NCBI GenBank assembly: GCA_016178785.1
Contig: JACOSO010000058.1
Location: 1 to 64,000 of the forward strand
Direction of reading: 5' to 3'
Length of the DNA stretch: 64,000 nucleotides
Origin: Bacteroidota bacterium
GTDB taxonomy: Bacteria > Bacteroidota > Bacteroidia > Cytophagales > Cyclobacteriaceae
Shown here: piece by piece, positions 61,318 through 64,000 of the stretch
Layout: every line of letters starts with the position of its first letter
Position numbering within the stretch: position 1 is the stretch's first letter
The notes under the pieces: generated by a model
The model's database searches: none
What the model was told of the DNA's origin: nothing
The model's input: the letters and a program-made list of their open reading frames with translations, nothing else
Program-made: the position numbers and the translations under genes

Positions 61318-62100
61318 ATGAATATACTTGATCAAATTATAGCACATAAAAAGAAAGAAGTTGCTGAAAGACAGACCATCTATCCCGTAAAGCAACTCGA
61401 GCAAAGTGTTTTGTTTTCTCGATCTACTTTTTCTTTAAAAGAGTCTCTTCAACAAAAAAACGTATCAGGAATTATAGCTGAATTCAAGCGGCAATCACCA
61501 TCGAAAGGAGTGATCAACGCTGATGCGGATGTTGAGCAAACAACGAAAGGGTATATTGATGCAGGGGCAAGTGCACTTTCTATTCTTACCGACAAATATT
61601 TTTTTGGTGGGAGCAATACTGATTTGATCAAAGCCCGATCAATTAATGCTTGTCCGATCTTAAGAAAAGACTTTGTCGTTGACGAGTATCAAGTCATTGA
61701 AGCAAAATCGATTGGGGCTGACGTTGTGCTTTTGATTGGGGCAGCGCTTTCACCTCAGCGATTGCGCACGTTGGCGACTTTTGCTCACTCGCTAAATCTT
61801 GAAGTTTTATTGGAAGTTCATTCCCTTGAAGAATTGCAAATGCATTTATCTTCAAAAGCAGATTTGATTGGAGTGAACAATCGTGACCTGAAAACTTTTG
61901 AAGTGAATTTGGATGTATCCAGAAAATTATCTGAACATATTCCCGAGGAAGTAGTTAAAATCTCTGAGAGCGGGATTGCCTATCCCGAAACTGTTATTGA
62001 ATTGCGAAAGTTCGGCTATGAAGGATTTTTGATGGGCGAGAATTTTATGAAGCAAAATCGACCGGAAGTTGCGGCAAGAGAATTTATTGAGTCATTGTAG
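61318..62100 (+). CDS. trpC: Indole-3-glycerol phosphate synthase
   Basis: 260 residues from the ATG at 61318 (MNILDQIIAHKKKEVAER, standard for the family). TIM barrel with GIIAEFKRQSPSKG (catalytic Lys), ALSILTDKYFFGG, PILRKDFVVDEYQV, LIGVNNRDLKTFEV and KISESGI. Closes the indole ring from CdRP. Separate from TrpF, unlike E. coli. Nine bases separate it from trpF. Confidence 0.96.
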   Translation: MNILDQIIAHKKKEVAERQTIYPVKQLEQSVLFSRSTFSLKESLQQKNVSGIIAEFKRQSPSKGVINADADVEQTTKGYIDAGASALSILTDKYFFGGSNTDLIKARSINACPILRKDFVVDEYQVIEAKSIGADVVLLIGAALSPQRLRTLATFAHSLNLEVLLEVHSLEELQMHLSSKADLIGVNNRDLKTFEVNLDVSRKLSEHIPEEVVKISESGIAYPETVIELRKFGYEGFLMGENFMKQNRPEVAAREFIESL

Positions 62101-62109
62101 GACTATCTG

Positions 62110-62751
62110 ATGAGAAAAAGAATAAAACTGAAAGTCTGCGGAATGCGCGATCCGAAAAATATTATGGAGATCGCAGGACTAAGCCCCGATTTCATGGGTT
62201 TTATTTTTTATAAAAAATCGAAACGTTTTGTGGGGGAAGAATTTTCTGTCCCGCGAGGCTTTCCCGATAACATAAAAAAAGTAGGGGTTTTTGTGAACGA
62301 AAGTGTTGAGATTGTTTTAAAACAAGTGTCTATGCACCGACTTGATTTTGTTCAACTGCATGGCGATGAATCTGCAGAACTGTGTGGAGAATTGAAGAAA
62401 AAAACTAAAGTGATTAAAGTTTTTCGAATAGATGAATCATTTGATTTCAATTCAATCAGGGAGTTTAATTCTTATGCCGATTTCTTTTTGTTCGATACGA
62501 AAGGAGATAATTTTGGCGGCACCGGAAAAAAATTCAATTGGGACTTGCTGAAACAATATGATCAGCAAATTCCTTTTTTTCTGAGCGGGGGGTTATCAAC
62601 TGAGAATGCTCATGAAGCGGAAAAACTCAAAAGCATGAACCTCCATGCTATTGATGTAAACAGCGGTGTTGAATCGTCTCCTGCTGTGAAAGACTTGAAA
62701 AAAATAAAACAAGTGCAAGAAATACTGACTTCTAACTTCTTTTCAAAATGA
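62110..62751 (+). CDS. trpF: Phosphoribosylanthranilate isomerase
   Basis: 213 residues, TIM barrel: [12 protein letters not shown] with catalytic Cys10, [32 protein letters not shown] and [12 protein letters not shown]. Converts PRA to CdRP. Overlaps trpB by 4 bp (ATGA). Confidence 0.95.
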   Translation: MRKRIKLKVCGMRDPKNIMEIAGLSPDFMGFIFYKKSKRFVGEEFSVPRGFPDNIKKVGVFVNESVEIVLKQVSMHRLDFVQLHGDESAELCGELKKKTKVIKVFRIDESFDFNSIREFNSYADFFLFDTKGDNFGGTGKKFNWDLLKQYDQQIPFFLSGGLSTENAHEAEKLKSMNLHAIDVNSGVESSPAVKDLKKIKQVQEILTSNFFSK

Positions 62752-63929
62752 AATACCAAGTAGATGAGCGCGGTTACTATGGAAAATTTGGCGGGGCCTT
62801 TATTCCGGAAATGCTCTATCCCAACGTAGAAGAGCTTCGAACAAATTATGTGTCTATAATTGAGTCCGAAGATTTTAAAAAAGAATTTGATGACTTGCTG
62901 CGCAATTATGTCGGCAGACCAACACCCCTGTTCTTGGCAGAACGCTTGTCAGAAAAGTATAAAGCTAAAATTTATCTAAAGCGCGAAGATCTTTGCCACA
63001 CAGGTGCGCACAAGATCAACAATACAATTGGGCAGATCTTATTGGCCAAAAGATTAGGTAAACAAAAAATCATTGCTGAGACAGGGGCAGGTCAGCATGG
63101 TGTAGCTACAGCGACCGTGTGCGCACTGATGGGTATGGAGTGCATTGTATACATGGGCAAGCTCGACATGGAGAGGCAACGACCAAATGTCGAACGTATG
63201 CGAATACTCGGAACAAAAGTAGTGCCGGCAATCTCGGGTAACATGACATTGAAGGACGCCACCAATGAAGCGATGCGACATTGGATAAACCATCCAACCG
63301 ATACGCATTATATTATTGGTTCGGTCGTAGGTCCACATCCATATCCTGATATGGTTGCACGATTTCAGTCGGTGATTAGTCAAGAAATTAAAAATCAATT
63401 GACCAATGAAACAGGAAACCCATTTCCGGATTACGTGATTGCTTGTGTCGGTGGCGGAAGCAATGCCGCTGGCGCTTTCTATCATTTTTTGGATGATGAG
63501 CATGTCAACTTGATTGGTGTGGAAGCAGCAGGTAAGGGGGTAGATACAAATGAGTCGGCCGCCACAACTGCCTTGGGTAAAATCGGAATTTTGCACGGGA
63601 GCAAATCGCTGCTCATGCAAACCGAAGATGGTCAAGTGATCGAACCTTACTCTATTTCTGCGGGACTGGATTATCCGGGCATCGGGCCGATGCACGCACA
63701 TTTGTTTAGCACCGGCCGAGTACAATTTTTAAACGCAACTGATGATGAAGCGATGAATGCAGGAATTGAGCTGAGCAGGCTGGAGGGAATTATCCCAGCG
63801 ATTGAAAGTGCTCATGCAGTGGCTGTGTTAAAAAAGCTGGAATTGAGTGATGAAGATATTGTAGTTGTAAACCTTTCCGGTCGAGGAGACAAAGATTTGG
63901 AAACTTATATTAAGTGGGGGAAATACTGA
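62748..63929 (+). CDS. trpB: Tryptophan synthase beta chain
   Basis: 393 residues. PLP Lys89 in HTGAHKINN, phosphate loop [30 protein letters not shown] and [14 protein letters not shown]. TrpB1-type that works with TrpA. Coupled to trpF through a 4-bp overlap. Condenses indole with serine. Confidence 0.97.
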   Translation: MKYQVDERGYYGKFGGAFIPEMLYPNVEELRTNYVSIIESEDFKKEFDDLLRNYVGRPTPLFLAERLSEKYKAKIYLKREDLCHTGAHKINNTIGQILLAKRLGKQKIIAETGAGQHGVATATVCALMGMECIVYMGKLDMERQRPNVERMRILGTKVVPAISGNMTLKDATNEAMRHWINHPTDTHYIIGSVVGPHPYPDMVARFQSVISQEIKNQLTNETGNPFPDYVIACVGGGSNAAGAFYHFLDDEHVNLIGVEAAGKGVDTNESAATTALGKIGILHGSKSLLMQTEDGQVIEPYSISAGLDYPGIGPMHAHLFSTGRVQFLNATDDEAMNAGIELSRLEGIIPAIESAHAVAVLKKLELSDEDIVVVNLSGRGDKDLETYIKWGKY

Positions 63930-63937
63930 AACAGCAA

Positions 63938-63973
63938 TTCAAGATATAAAATTCCATATTCAAAAATTCAAAG
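63938..63973. repeat. Heptamer array (ATTCAAA-like), 5 units, between trpB and trpA
   Basis: Five 7-bp units with one 1-bp slip, consensus ATTCAAA, filling the trpB-trpA gap. Confidence 0.65.
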
Positions 63974-63976
63974 TTA

Positions 63977-64000
63977 ATGAACCGAATTACGCATCTCTTC
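63977..64000 (+). CDS. trpA: Tryptophan synthase alpha chain, 5' end only
   Basis: ATG at 63977 opens MNRITHLF at the window edge, as many TrpA proteins begin (MNRIxxLF). Position right after trpB supports the call; the rest lies outside the window. Confidence 0.75.

Noticed and set aside
63054-63725. 223-codon antisense frame in trpB
   Set aside because: trpB is fully conserved on the other strand; the long frame is a by-product of codon bias.
1-64000. tRNA and rRNA genes
   Set aside because: No cloverleaf-like segment with a T-loop GTTCRA box and no rRNA-like sequence was seen on either strand by eye.

Overview
The window comes from a bacterium of the phylum Bacteroidota, most likely order Cytophagales or a close relative. 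The evidence is two secreted proteins with type IX secretion sorting domains (one type A, one type B/CHU_C), a TTTG-N19-TATACTTG promoter of the Bacteroidota type, weak ribosome binding sites, DUF4386, PadR-linked FtsX-type permeases, ribosomal protein THX and moderate GC. No rRNA, tRNA, CRISPR array or complete insertion sequence was seen.

Region by region. 1-13 kb: envelope and housekeeping genes of mostly unknown role (outer-membrane barrel, a possible nucleotide-processing/immune protein, DinB-like, DUF885 peptidase-like, DoxX, DUF3999/DUF2339 pair, alpha/beta hydrolase, RarD). 13-17 kb: a remnant of a REP-associated transposase, an ABC-2 exporter pair and a GIN-domain protein. 17.6-26.6 kb: two very large T9SS cargo proteins, a thermolysin-like M4 protease and a PKD/CHU_C protein. 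26.8-34 kb: an accessory stretch with a YoeB toxin-antitoxin pair whose toxin carries a frameshift at a G5 tract, a FEN-type exonuclease, DoxX, an AraC regulator with a duplicated 3' end, REP-like elements, a two-gene class III nucleotide cyclase cassette and DUF433/DUF5615 modules. 34-42.5 kb: deoxyhypusine-synthase-like protein, argS, GNAT, two glutathione peroxidases, a third DUF433/DUF5615 pair fused by overlap to menA, UspA, a J-domain protein and a SUI1/eIF1-like factor. 42.5-52 kb: a decayed methyltransferase, then two related blocks containing DUF4386 and a large FtsX-type permease, the first with a PadR regulator. 52-64 kb: monooxygenase-like protein, ahcY, FrnE-like DsbA, a BNR protein, nhaA, thx and the tryptophan operon trpE-G-D-C-F-B-(A, cut by the window end).

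The most notable signals are not in the large genes. (1) A 24-codon leader peptide with three consecutive Trp codons and a terminator hairpin lie between thx and trpE: a trp attenuator, apparently fed from the thx promoter. (2) Many intergenic gaps contain short arrays with a strict 7-bp period but a different heptamer at each place; four of the five gaps longer than 40 bp within or beside the trp genes carry one. This resembles the STRR heptamers of cyanobacteria and is unexplained here. (3) Several families of small palindromic or inverted-repeat elements recur, one of them exactly filling the gap between two genes. (4) Several genes are visibly decaying (YoeB, a DUF1761-like membrane gene, a methyltransferase, a DoxX copy, a RAYT transposase), which marks the gaps between conserved genes as active in rearrangement.
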